Source of the DNA: Gammaproteobacteria bacterium
Lineage (GTDB): Bacteria > Pseudomonadota > Gammaproteobacteria > Eutrophobiales > Eutrophobiaceae
DNA: 48,929 bases
Assembly: GCA_028819495.1 (NCBI GenBank)
Contig: JAPPLI010000030.1
Coordinates: forward strand, 1-48,929
Direction: 5' to 3'
Shown: piece by piece, positions 17,792-26,674 of the stretch
Numbering within the stretch: position 1 is the stretch's first letter
Layout of the letters: each line of letters begins with the position of its first letter
Made by a program: the position numbers and the translations under genes
Notes under the pieces: model-generated
Database searches by the model: none
The model's input: only the letters and a program-made list of their open reading frames with translations
What the model was told of the DNA's origin: nothing

Positions 17792-19891
17792 ATGCGCGTT
17801 CGTATTTTATTGTTTTTTATTGCCATATTGTCCCTGTTTCTGTCCGCCTGTGACCGTATCGAAATGCCTTCCGGCACTGCCGCTGTTACTGACGAGCGCC
17901 TGGTGAATGCTGCGACGGAACCCCACAACTGGCTGAACCACGGCCGCACTTACGATGAACAACGGTTCAGCCCGCTGGCGCAGGTCAATGACGGCAACGT
18001 CAAGCAACTGAAACTGGCCTGGCACCTGGACCTGCCCAGCAAACGCGGCCTGGAGGCCACGCCCCTGATCGCGGACGGGCGCATGTACACCACCGGCACC
18101 TGGAGCCGGGTCTATGCGCTGGATGCAGCAACTGGCGAACTGCTGTGGGAGTACGACCCGCAGGTGCCGCCGCAGAAGGGCATAGACGCCTGTTGCGACG
18201 TGGTGAACCGGGGTGTTGCGCTGTGGCGCGACATGATTTACGTGGGCACCCTGGATGGCAGGCTGATAGCGCTGGACGCCATGAGCGGCAAGGAAGCCTG
18301 GTCGGTGCAGACCACGCCCGGCGACCGGCGTTACACCATTACCGGCGCACCGCGGATCGTTAACGGCAATGTGCTGATCGGCAATGGCGGCGCCGAGTTT
18401 GACGCCCGGGGATACGTCACGGCATACGACGCGGCAACGGGCGAGCAGGTATGGCGCTTCTACACGGTGCCCGGCGATCCCACATTGCCTTTCGAGAATC
18501 CCATCTTGGAACAGGCCGCCGACACCTGGACCGGCGAGTGGTGGAAATTCGGCGGCGGCGGCACCGTATGGGACGCCATCAGCTATGATCCGGAACTGAA
18601 CCTGGTGTACCTGGGCGTGGGCAACGGCACCCCCTGGAACCGGCGCGTGCGCAGTCCGGGCGGCGGCGACAACCTGTTCCTGGCCTCCATCGTCGCCGTG
18701 GATGCGGACACCGGCGCATACGCCTGGCACTACCAGACCGCGCCCGGCGATACCTGGGACTTCACCGCCACCCAGCACATCATGCTGGCAGACCTGGAGA
18801 TCGGCGGCGAAACCCGCAAAGTGCTCATGCAGGCCCCGAAAAACGGCTTCTTCTACGTCATCGACCGCACCGACGGCGAACTGCTGTCGGCCAAACCCTT
18901 CGTCGAAGTGAACTGGGCCTTGCGTATCGACATGCGCACCGGACGTCCCGTGGAAGCGTCCAATGCCCGTTACCAGGACGGCGAGTTCGCCAGTTCACCA
19001 GCCGCGCCCGGTGGCCATAACTGGCACCCCATGGCCTACCACCCCGGTACCGGTCTGGTCTATATCCCGGCCCAGGACCTGCCCTGGGTGTACAAGGAAG
19101 TGGAGAAATTCGAATTCAGCAAGGTTACGACGAACACCGGTCTCGACCCCATTATCGCCTCCATGCCGGAAGACCCGGCAATCCAGGAGGAGGTATCGAA
19201 ACTGCTCAAGGGCTACCTGCTGGCCTGGGACCCCCTTGAACAACAGGCGCGCTGGACCGTGGAACTCCCGATAGCATGGAACGGCGGCGTGCTGGCGACG
19301 GCCGGCAACCTGGTGTTCCAGGGCACCTCCCACGGTGAATTTATCGCTTATACCGCCGACACCGGCGAACGCCTCTGGGCCCATGATGCCCAGACCGCGG
19401 TCCTGGCCGGGCCGGTGACCTATCAGGTGGACGGCAAACAGTACGTGGCAGTGATGGCCGGTTACGGCACCGCCTTCGGCATTGAATCCGGCATCGTCGC
19501 CAAGTGGGCCGGGGTACGCGCACTTAACCGCATCGTAGCCTACACCCTGGACGGCGCGGATGAGTTGCCTCCACTCCCGCCCCTGCCCGAACCGCCGCCT
19601 CCGCCCCCGCACACCGCCGATACGGAGACCGTAGCCTTGGGCAAATTGCTGTATCACCAGTACTGCACCCGCTGCCACGGCGATGCCGGCATCAGCGCCG
19701 GCGTACTCCCGGATTTACGCTACCTGGATTCAGACACCCACGCGCTGTGGGACGGCATCGTCCTGGGCGGCGCGCTCTTCGACAAGGGCATGCCCGGCTT
19801 TGCCGCACACCTGGAGAAGACCGAAACCGACGCCATCCATGCCTACGTCATCAAGCGCGCCCACGATCCGGAGTACATGCCCGGAAGTTAA
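17792..19891 (+). CDS. PQQ-dependent alcohol dehydrogenase with C-terminal cytochrome c (quinohaemoprotein), lipoprotein
   Basis: 699 residues from the ATG at 17792, which begins a lipoprotein signal (MRVRILLFFIAILSLFLSAC, lipobox LSAC, Cys20); an upstream in-frame ATG at 17744 would bury the signal. The eight-bladed propeller follows with tryptophan-docking repeats, the adjacent disulfide cysteines Cys134-Cys135 over PQQ, and GDTWDFTATQ bearing the catalytic Asp. A proline-rich linker (LPPLPPLPEPPPPPPH) leads to a haem c domain with CTRCH (Cys625, Cys628, His629) and a likely axial Met in KGMPGF. It oxidises alcohols in the periplasm and passes electrons through haem c. No pqq synthesis genes are visible here. 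Its stop codon shares bases with that of the convergent TonB receptor gene. Confidence 0.93.
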   Translation: MRVRILLFFIAILSLFLSACDRIEMPSGTAAVTDERLVNAATEPHNWLNHGRTYDEQRFSPLAQVNDGNVKQLKLAWHLDLPSKRGLEATPLIADGRMYTTGTWSRVYALDAATGELLWEYDPQVPPQKGIDACCDVVNRGVALWRDMIYVGTLDGRLIALDAMSGKEAWSVQTTPGDRRYTITGAPRIVNGNVLIGNGGAEFDARGYVTAYDAATGEQVWRFYTVPGDPTLPFENPILEQAADTWTGEWWKFGGGGTVWDAISYDPELNLVYLGVGNGTPWNRRVRSPGGGDNLFLASIVAVDADTGAYAWHYQTAPGDTWDFTATQHIMLADLEIGGETRKVLMQAPKNGFFYVIDRTDGELLSAKPFVEVNWALRIDMRTGRPVEASNARYQDGEFASSPAAPGGHNWHPMAYHPGTGLVYIPAQDLPWVYKEVEKFEFSKVTTNTGLDPIIASMPEDPAIQEEVSKLLKGYLLAWDPLEQQARWTVELPIAWNGGVLATAGNLVFQGTSHGEFIAYTADTGERLWAHDAQTAVLAGPVTYQVDGKQYVAVMAGYGTAFGIESGIVAKWAGVRALNRIVAYTLDGADELPPLPPLPEPPPPPPHTADTETVALGKLLYHQYCTRCHGDAGISAGVLPDLRYLDSDTHALWDGIVLGGALFDKGMPGFAAHLEKTETDAIHAYVIKRAHDPEYMPGS

Positions 19892-22320
19892 AAGTTGTAA
19901 TGCAGGCTCGCCCCGAACCAGCGCGGTTTGATATAAGCCACCTCGTTACACCCGCACAGGGTCGCCAGGTCGAACTTGATGGTTTCATTCCTGGCGTTGG
20001 CTATGTTGTTGACAAAGAAGGTGAACTTCCACTTGCTGCCGTCCGCCAGGTAGGACACGTTGGCGTTACCCTCAATGGAATCGTCGATCGCGTTGGCGGT
20101 GAAGTTATTCACGTTGGTGTAAAACTTTGAGCGGTAGTTGGTATCCATCTGCACGGCCAGGGCGCCGCTCGCCACCGGCCATTCATAACGCGCCAAGCCG
20201 CTCCAGGTAAAATCAGGCGAGTAGGTGGGCTCGCGATCACCCACGATACCGCCCGGGAAGGCAACGTCTTTTACCGTGAAATCGAATGCGCCCAGGCCCA
20301 TGATGAGGTCAAAACCGTCAAACGGCGCGAACGCAATATCTATCTCCCCCCCGACGTTGGTTGCTTCCTGGTTGGTCACCACACTGGAGACGCCGACAAA
20401 CGAGAAATTGTGGTAACCGTCGTAGTCATAATAATAGACCGCGCCGGAGACCCTGGCCTTGCCGCCCAACAGGAGCGCCTTGAAGCCGCCTTCAAAAGCC
20501 AGCAGCTCCTCTTCGTCATAACCGATATCATCGGCAGGCAGGGGTGGTCCGGTAAGAGGGAGCGGGGCCTGGAAAGTGCCGGCTTTCACCCCCCGATTGA
20601 TACTGGCATACAGCAGCAGGTCATCATCGGGTTTCCAATCCAGTTGTACTTTGCCGGCCCACAGGGTATCGCTGGTGTCCTCGACATAAGGCGCGCCGCT
20701 CGGTTCCTCCATGCTGGTGGGGAAATAGAATGTGGGCTGGTCCAGGTCATGGCGCAATAAATCATCGCTGATACTTGCCAACGCACGCAGGCGAAAATCC
20801 TTTTCTTCCTGGATCACCCGGGCGCCGACGGTGAACGTCAACACGTTGCTCAGGTCATATTCAACCTGTCCGAAGGCCGAATAGGAGTCCGTTTCCAGCT
20901 TCTCGTCGTTCGGGGCATCGTAAGGCAGGCCATCGGGGATGCCGAAAGCCGGACCGAACGGGATGAACAGCGAACCAGGCGGGATCAGGAAGCCGGCGGT
21001 AAAATTCGTGTTTACGTTGAGATAGTACAGACCCGCCACCCAGCGCAGGCGTTCACTCTCGCCGTTCAGCCTCAGTTCCTGGCTGAATTGCCACTGGTCG
21101 GTAACCTGCTCATAGACCAGTTGGTTGGTTGGGCCGGCGTCGACGTCCGTGGTCTGGATACGGTCAAACTTCTTGTAGTCGCTGATAGCGGTCAGCATTG
21201 TGTTACCTCCCACGCCCCAGCTCAGCTTGCCGTTGAAGCCGTAAAACTCGAACACTGCCTTATCGTCGTAAGCCCAGTCCTTGGACACGTCCAGTCCGGC
21301 GCCATCGGGGTCGACGAAACCGAAGAAATCACCCCCTGGCACCGGCCGTGTGTCCGTGGTGGGTTGGCAGTTGCCACCGACATTGGCGCCGCCGGGTCCG
21401 ATGGCGATGCGGGTCTCATCAGGTGCGGCAATGAATGTCTCCGCAATCCGCCCCTGCTCGTCGCAGACTGCAATGGTGGAAATTTCCTGGTAGGGATTCT
21501 CTCCCTGTTCGATGCGGTGGCCATGTCCCATCAGGTCAATGGTGACGTCTTCGCTGGGTTCAAACCGGAGTTTCAGGCGGCCGGCGATGGTGTCGTCGTT
21601 CCAGTGGTCCTTGCCGCCGCCCGGCGGCGCGCCGCCTACCGCCGGGGCGGAGAGCGGCCCGGTATCCGGGTATATATTATTGTAGACCCCGTCGTGGCGG
21701 TTGTAATAGATCGAAGCTCGGGCCGCTACGTCCTCTCCCAATGGTCCGCTCGCAGCGCCCTTGAAATTAACCTGGTCGTAGCTGCCGTAAGTCACGTCAG
21801 CGTAGCCCTCGAATTCATTGGTCGGGGCGCGGGAAATATAATGCACCAGTCCCGCGGTCGCATTACGACCGAACAGGGTGCCCTGGGGACCCCTGAGGAT
21901 TTCCACCCGTTCAATGTCGAACAGGGAGAAAATGCCGGCGCCGATGTTGGCAATATAACCTTCATCAATGTAAATCGCGGTCGTACCCTCGGCGATTTCA
22001 TTAAACTCATTCAGGGACGCACCGCGTATGACAAACTGCTGGTTCTGTCCACCACCTCCGGCGGAAACGTCCACGGACGCGGCCAGCGCCGCGACCTTGG
22101 TGGAATCCGTGTAGCCGAGCTGCTCAATCTGATCGCCGGTAAATGCGGTAATAGAGATGCCTACGTCGTACACGGACTGTTCACGCTTTTGCGCGGTCAC
22201 CACGACTTCTTCAAGCAGGGCGCCATAAACGAAGGTCGGCGCAAATGTCATCGTTATTATCAGGACGAGATGTGTCAGAGAAACTGCTGAACTGAAAATG
22301 CTGGAGTTGATCAGTCGCAT
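19888..22320 (-). CDS. TonB-dependent outer-membrane receptor
   Basis: 810 residues from the ATG at 22320, preceded by GGGAGG; the open frame continues another 152 codons upstream but that part has no receptor features. Signal peptide MRLINSSIFSSAVS... ends near VYG-A, followed by LLEEVVVTAQKREQSVYDV, the plug (VEILRGPQGTLFGRNAT) and a barrel ending in LHYNF. The plug is a near copy of that of the 13518-16100 receptor, marking the two as paralogues with divergent barrels. It is the last gene of a probable minus-strand operon MFS - amidase - receptor, so it likely imports an amide- or ester-containing substrate. The last 4 nt overlap the end of the PQQ dehydrogenase gene. Confidence 0.95.
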   Translation of the reverse strand: MRLINSSIFSSAVSLTHLVLIITMTFAPTFVYGALLEEVVVTAQKREQSVYDVGISITAFTGDQIEQLGYTDSTKVAALAASVDVSAGGGGQNQQFVIRGASLNEFNEIAEGTTAIYIDEGYIANIGAGIFSLFDIERVEILRGPQGTLFGRNATAGLVHYISRAPTNEFEGYADVTYGSYDQVNFKGAASGPLGEDVAARASIYYNRHDGVYNNIYPDTGPLSAPAVGGAPPGGGKDHWNDDTIAGRLKLRFEPSEDVTIDLMGHGHRIEQGENPYQEISTIAVCDEQGRIAETFIAAPDETRIAIGPGGANVGGNCQPTTDTRPVPGGDFFGFVDPDGAGLDVSKDWAYDDKAVFEFYGFNGKLSWGVGGNTMLTAISDYKKFDRIQTTDVDAGPTNQLVYEQVTDQWQFSQELRLNGESERLRWVAGLYYLNVNTNFTAGFLIPPGSLFIPFGPAFGIPDGLPYDAPNDEKLETDSYSAFGQVEYDLSNVLTFTVGARVIQEEKDFRLRALASISDDLLRHDLDQPTFYFPTSMEEPSGAPYVEDTSDTLWAGKVQLDWKPDDDLLLYASINRGVKAGTFQAPLPLTGPPLPADDIGYDEEELLAFEGGFKALLLGGKARVSGAVYYYDYDGYHNFSFVGVSSVVTNQEATNVGGEIDIAFAPFDGFDLIMGLGAFDFTVKDVAFPGGIVGDREPTYSPDFTWSGLARYEWPVASGALAVQMDTNYRSKFYTNVNNFTANAIDDSIEGNANVSYLADGSKWKFTFFVNNIANARNETIKFDLATLCGCNEVAYIKPRWFGASLHYNF

Positions 22321-22528
22321 GATGCTACCTCCCTCATTATTCGGATGAGTGTACTCATAATAACGTATAGCAGATATATCCGCGTTTTGCAGAAAAAATT
22401 CAACACCTCCTGGGAATGCGGGAATCCGGTAAGCAAGCGATCCTGACCTGGCAAAGCCGGAACCGAATGATGAATTTGAATGCCGCCCTTTTCCGGCGCA
22501 AGGCCGCGACGCCCGGCAGGGCGACACC

Positions 22529-23911
22529 TCATTCGAGGTTGTTCTGCAAGTGCGCGGCCGCGGCAAGCGCCACGTCCTCCCGGAAAGGCGGCGCGGCCAG
22601 CTGCACTCCAAGGGGTAATCCGTCCTGGGCACCTGCCGGTGCGACGGTGACAGGCAGGCCCGCCAGGGCAAAGGTATGCACGTAATTAAAGCCCCGGTAA
22701 AGAAAATACTCATCCTGCGGGATCCCGTGTGGTGTTTCCATGTGGCGCGGCGCCGGGCCGGTGGTGACCGGCGCAATAATCAGGTCATAGTCGTTCATGA
22801 ATCGGCGCAGGCGCGCCCGGAATTCAAAAAAACGCCCTTGCAGGCCAAAGAAATCGGGCAGGCTCATGGAATCGCCGAAACCGTCCAGCAAGGTCTTGAA
22901 CTGGACGTGGTGGCGGCTATTTGCCCCCTCAAGGTCTTTCCGGGTGCGAACGCCGCCGTCTGCCCCGGCCATGGAGAAGAATATCCCGGTTGCATTGGTT
23001 ACATCCGGCATATCTGCTTCCGTGACCCGGCAACCGGCTTGCTCCATTGCCCGCGCGACACGCGCCACCGCCTGTTCGGTTTCCCGACTGACCCTGGCGA
23101 CGCCATCATACGTGTAAAACCCGACGCGCAATTCACTGATAGTTACATCATCCGGCTTGAGCAGCGGCGTCGGCGGCGCATAGGGATCTATCCAGTCCGG
23201 CCCCGATATGATCGGCAAAATCAGCGCCAAGTCCTCGGCATAGCGCGCCATCGGCCCGACGTTCATCAAATCACGGTAACCCGTGTCCGTGGTCGCCGGC
23301 CAGGTGCCCGTGTCCGGTACCCGTCTTGCCGTCGGCCGGATTCCATAGATTCCGCAGTAGTGGCTGGGCACGCGAATGGAACCGCCGCCATCCAGACCGA
23401 TGCCGACCAGGGAAGCATCAGCGCCCAGCAGCGCGCCTTCTCCACCCGTTGACCCGCCAGGTGTGCGTTGCGTGTCAAACGGGTTGTTGGTGCAGCCAAA
23501 AATGGCGTTATCCGTCTCGTAGGAAGACGAGTATTCCGGCACATTGGTTTTAGCGACCACGATGGCGCCGGCCTCGCGCAGGCGCGCCACGACCGTAGAA
23601 TCCTTTTCCGGCCGGAAATTCTCCCGTGCAAACGACCCGCCGGTACAGGGAAAACCGACAGCATCAATGGAGTCCTTAACGGTAACCGGCAGGCCGAGTA
23701 GCGGCAGTTCCTCTCCCTTGCGGCGTCGCGAGTCCGCGTCCTGCGCCTGCCTGATACAGGTTTCCGGATCGTCAGCTACTACAGCGTTCAACTCCGGGTT
23801 AACCTTGTTGATTCTCGAAATGGTCTGTTTGACCAGTTCTACCGATGAGATGTCGCCGTTTTTCAGCCTGGCAAGCCACTGTGTGGCGGAAGGTTCGCTG
23901 ATATGTTTCAT
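22529..23911 (-). CDS. Amidase signature family hydrolase (FAAH-like)
   Basis: 460 residues. The Ser-cisSer-Lys triad is readable: Lys79 (PVTVKDS), Ser154 (GGSTGGEGAL) and nucleophile Ser178 (GGGSIRVPS). The spacing, 75 and then 24 residues, equals that of fatty acid amide hydrolase (K142, S217, S241), and the stretch GGGSIRVPSHYCGIYGIRPT is also FAAH-like. The usual second Ser of GGSS is Thr here. Amidases of this family cleave amides and some esters to acid plus amine in the cytoplasm. There is no GatB/GatC neighbour, so it is not the tRNA amidotransferase. It sits 23 nt after the MFS transporter gene and 208 nt before the receptor gene on the same strand. Confidence 0.93.
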   Translation of the reverse strand: MKHISEPSATQWLARLKNGDISSVELVKQTISRINKVNPELNAVVADDPETCIRQAQDADSRRRKGEELPLLGLPVTVKDSIDAVGFPCTGGSFARENFRPEKDSTVVARLREAGAIVVAKTNVPEYSSSYETDNAIFGCTNNPFDTQRTPGGSTGGEGALLGADASLVGIGLDGGGSIRVPSHYCGIYGIRPTARRVPDTGTWPATTDTGYRDLMNVGPMARYAEDLALILPIISGPDWIDPYAPPTPLLKPDDVTISELRVGFYTYDGVARVSRETEQAVARVARAMEQAGCRVTEADMPDVTNATGIFFSMAGADGGVRTRKDLEGANSRHHVQFKTLLDGFGDSMSLPDFFGLQGRFFEFRARLRRFMNDYDLIIAPVTTGPAPRHMETPHGIPQDEYFLYRGFNYVHTFALAGLPVTVAPAGAQDGLPLGVQLAAPPFREDVALAAAAHLQNNLE

Positions 23912-23934
23912 GAGTCAACAACCCCCTTGGCTGA

Positions 23935-25101
23935 TTACAAGCGCCTTTTCCCCAGACCGATCGCCGCCAAGTGCCACGCCAGCGACAGGGCCAGGAACAG
24001 CGCGCAAAGAATGTAGAGCAGGGAGTAACCGTCCGCCAGCAGGTACGCGGCGATAGCCGGTCCCAGGCCCGAACCCAGGCCGGCAACGGCGTTCAGCAGC
24101 AGCATGGGCCGTCCGTCCCGGTCGAACCCGGCCAGCAGCGCGAACTGGTAAGGCACGTACATGTACCAGCCGAAGCCGAACAGCGCGGCGGCGAGGCAGA
24201 ACATCAGGTAGTCCAGGCCCTGGTACAGCAACAGCAACGCGACCAGTTGCAGCGCCAGCGACAGTGTCAGCGGCAGCAACCGGCCGATCCTGATGTTCAA
24301 CGCGGCGGCGGCATAGGCGCCCAGTAACGCTCCGAACAGGGCGACGCTTACTGCGTTGCCGGTCTGCTGCTTGCTCAGGCCCGCATCCAGGCCGATCGGC
24401 GCGATATAAGTCCAGAACATGCCGAGGGCCGTGAAAAAGAAGAGCAGCCCGACCATCACCAGCGCACACAGGGTCCAGCGCACCCGGTCATTGCCCTGTT
24501 CCCGGGATGCGCTTTCCCGGCGCACGGCAGGCATGAAACCGGAGACCAGGGCAATCGACGCCAGTTCCAGCAGGCACAGCACGTAAAAGATCCCGTCCAG
24601 ACCCGCCAAGTCGAGCACCGACGGGAAAGAAAAACTGGCGATAATGGCAAAGCCCACCTGCACGGTCATGAACCAACCGAAATTACGGTCCGTATTGGCC
24701 GTCAGTCCCAGGCCGTAGGCGGCAAAGGAGACACACACGCCGCCGGCAAACCCGGAAATAAATCGCAGGACCAGCAACGGGGTAAATTCCCCGCTCAGCG
24801 TACAGGCAAAATCACTGACCAGGAGCAGCGCCAGGCCGAAGCGCGACAGGTTCCTCCAGTCCAGGTATTTGAGCAGCAGGACGCTGGCAACGGAGCCCAG
24901 GCCGAGCCCGATCAACTGGAACGTGGATATCCTTCCGACTTGCAGTTCGGAGAAACCCAGGTCGGTGACAAACCCGAGAACCAGGGAGGGCAGCACCAGG
25001 AACGAAGCGATACCCAGCAACCCGGTTACGATTACCGCTGTCAGAAACCGGCCGGACTCCACTTCACGGTTGAACGCTGGTGATTGTGTATCGGTTTCCA
25101 T
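23935..25101 (-). CDS. MFS transporter
   Basis: 388 residues with about 12 hydrophobic helices. Between helices 2 and 3 lies LKYLDWRNLSRFG, a degenerate form of the MFS loop, and helix 4-5 contains RFISGFAGGVCVSFAAYGLG. A central charged loop (PAVRRESASREQGNDRVRW) divides the two six-helix halves. It is the first gene of the minus-strand set transporter - amidase - TonB receptor, suggesting it moves the substrate or product of the amidase across the inner membrane. Substrate class cannot be read from the sequence. Confidence 0.88.
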   Translation of the reverse strand: METDTQSPAFNREVESGRFLTAVIVTGLLGIASFLVLPSLVLGFVTDLGFSELQVGRISTFQLIGLGLGSVASVLLLKYLDWRNLSRFGLALLLVSDFACTLSGEFTPLLVLRFISGFAGGVCVSFAAYGLGLTANTDRNFGWFMTVQVGFAIIASFSFPSVLDLAGLDGIFYVLCLLELASIALVSGFMPAVRRESASREQGNDRVRWTLCALVMVGLLFFFTALGMFWTYIAPIGLDAGLSKQQTGNAVSVALFGALLGAYAAAALNIRIGRLLPLTLSLALQLVALLLLYQGLDYLMFCLAAALFGFGWYMYVPYQFALLAGFDRDGRPMLLLNAVAGLGSGLGPAIAAYLLADGYSLLYILCALFLALSLAWHLAAIGLGKRRL

Positions 25102-25197
25102 AGGCCGCCCCCGGACTGGTTAGTGTTAACAGGAATACGAGATTATTTTATTAAATTATCAGGGTGAACTATATATCAGAATCAGGGCGGAACAATA

Positions 25198-26346
25198 TTA
25201 TAATTTCAACAGTTCACAGAACCTGGTAACGGGGATAACCCTCGCCTTCAATTCCGCTCTTTCATAATCCCTGTCCCCCGTATGTATCTGGTAATAAAAC
25301 GGGATGTCGGTACGCTGCGAGAAATAAGCTATATTCCTGCTCAGGTTACGGTCCCCTGTCTTGCACTCGACCGCAAACAACGGCTTATTGTTCGCAGTTA
25401 CGACGAAGTCCAGTTCTCTCCCAATTGCATCCCTGACAAATCTCAATTCCATTTCATCGCCTTCGGTGTCTTCCCGGAAATGGCAATATTTCAGCAAATG
25501 CGATGCCACCAGGTTTTCAAAACGGGCGCTCTCATCCCCGCACAATGACCAGTCCCACAGGTACAGCTTGCGTTCCTTTTTCACGGCCCGAAGGCGGGGC
25601 AGTCCGTAGGGAGAAATCCTGAAACAGTAATACAGGTTCTCCAGGATCGTCACCCATCGATCCACAGTTTCATAAGCGACCGACAGGTCCTGTTTCAGTT
25701 TATTCAGTGAAAGAATGGACGAAACCTTGTCGGGCAACATCCGGACAAGCAGGTCCAGTTGAGAGACCTCTTTCACGTTTTCCAGGTTGATCAGGTCCTC
25801 CTGTATAACCCGGCTTTGCCTCTCCCGCTGCCACCTCTTCCAATGCCGCGCATTCTGTTTCAAAAACGGCTCGGGAAAACCGCCGTAGCGCAACAGGGCA
25901 GAGAAGTCCGAGCGGGCCGGCCTGTTGTTCAACTCATATAATGAAAGCGGGTGCAGCCGGTAGTAGTGGTAGCGCCCCTGCAAGGAATCCCCGCCTCTGC
26001 GGTAATGGTCCAGCCGCGCCGAACCGGTGATGAGAAAACGCCTGGAGGATTTGAACTTGTCGTAAAACCCCTTCACCAGGTTACGCCAATGCCTGTATTT
26101 ATGGATCTCATCAAGGATGACCAGCGGTTGATCTGCCGGCAAGCCCCCATCCAGCAGCATGCGCCGGGTTTCATGAAGGTCCCAGTTAAGGTATGTAGGG
26201 TGGGATTCATCAGCGCCTTCGATCAGGCTGAGCGCGAGCGTCGTCTTGCCCACCTGCCTCGGCCCGCCCAGGAAAACCATTTTCTCAGCCAAGTCCCGGT
26301 TGATGCAGCCCTCCAGGTACCGGTTCAACAGCGTTATTTCCGCCAT
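25198..26346 (-). CDS. AAA ATPase with C-terminal DUF4143 / PD-(D/E)XK-like domain
   Basis: 382 residues. Walker A GGPRQVGKTT (27-36), Walker B VILDEIHKY (about 75-83) and sensor-like LITGSARLD define the AAA domain. The C-terminal DUF4143 part contains ELDFVVTANNKPLFAVECK, the D...E-x-K pattern of PD-(D/E)XK nuclease folds. The function of this common family is not established; it is frequently found in defence and mobile regions. It has its own promoter with an operator-like palindrome at the expected transcription start, and lies at the boundary between the catabolic region and the defence/addiction patchwork. Confidence 0.88.
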   Translation of the reverse strand: MAEITLLNRYLEGCINRDLAEKMVFLGGPRQVGKTTLALSLIEGADESHPTYLNWDLHETRRMLLDGGLPADQPLVILDEIHKYRHWRNLVKGFYDKFKSSRRFLITGSARLDHYRRGGDSLQGRYHYYRLHPLSLYELNNRPARSDFSALLRYGGFPEPFLKQNARHWKRWQRERQSRVIQEDLINLENVKEVSQLDLLVRMLPDKVSSILSLNKLKQDLSVAYETVDRWVTILENLYYCFRISPYGLPRLRAVKKERKLYLWDWSLCGDESARFENLVASHLLKYCHFREDTEGDEMELRFVRDAIGRELDFVVTANNKPLFAVECKTGDRNLSRNIAYFSQRTDIPFYYQIHTGDRDYERAELKARVIPVTRFCELLKL

Positions 26347-26366
26347 GGGATATCCACGTAAATATT

Positions 26367-26406
26367 AGAGTACACTCTATAATAAACATGTTAATTTCAG
26401 AGTCAA
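26367..26406 (-). promoter_or_regulatory. Promoter and operator-like palindrome of the DUF4143 ATPase gene
   Basis: On the minus strand: TTGACT (26401-26406), 16-nt spacer, TATTAT (26379-26384), then AGAGT-GT-ACTCT (26367-26378) covering the expected transcription start. The core GAGTAC-ACTC resembles the palindrome found in front of sspB. Confidence 0.5.
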
Positions 26407-26427
26407 GCTGAAAATTTACAGAAAGAT

Positions 26428-26494
26428 GGGGTCAGAGTAAAATCGCCGTGAATGTAAGCGCTGGCGAGATCATGGGTGATTTTACTCTGACCCC
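26428..26494. repeat. GGGGTCAGAGTAAAA inverted-repeat element
   Basis: 67 bp. Arms GGGGTCAGAGTAAAATC and GATTTTACTCTGACCCC (17 bp, perfect) enclose CGCCGTGAATG...GGCGAG..., itself partly self-complementary. Second copy of the family in the window. It lies between the ATPase promoter and the esterase gene. Confidence 0.85.
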
Positions 26495-26535
26495 CGGATT
26501 GATGCCTCCCGCACGCCATTTCGGCGCCCCCCATT

Positions 26536-26588
26536 CCATTCCCGTGAAAACGGGAATCCAGTCAAATAACCCGTCGCCTTCAGGCGAC
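26536..26588. repeat. dRS3-like hairpin plus GTCGCC hairpin
   Basis: ATTCCC-GTGAAAAC-GGGAAT (dRS3-like spacing) is followed by CCAGTCAAATAA and a second hairpin GTCGCC-TTCA-GGCGAC at 26573-26588. Apparently a half or variant of the 90-100 bp elements elsewhere in the window. Confidence 0.65.
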
Positions 26589-26674
26589 ATTAAATCACAA
26601 AACCCACGACATGCTACAATCAGGCAGCAACATCACAACAGCACCCACACCACCAGACACCGAGCACCCACACC

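Noticed and set aside
21088..22290. 400-codon plus-strand frame
   Set aside because: Antisense shadow of the second TonB receptor.
22321..22776. N-terminal extension of the second TonB receptor
   Set aside because: No ribosome binding site, no receptor features; the signal peptide starts at the ATG at 22320 after GGGAGG.
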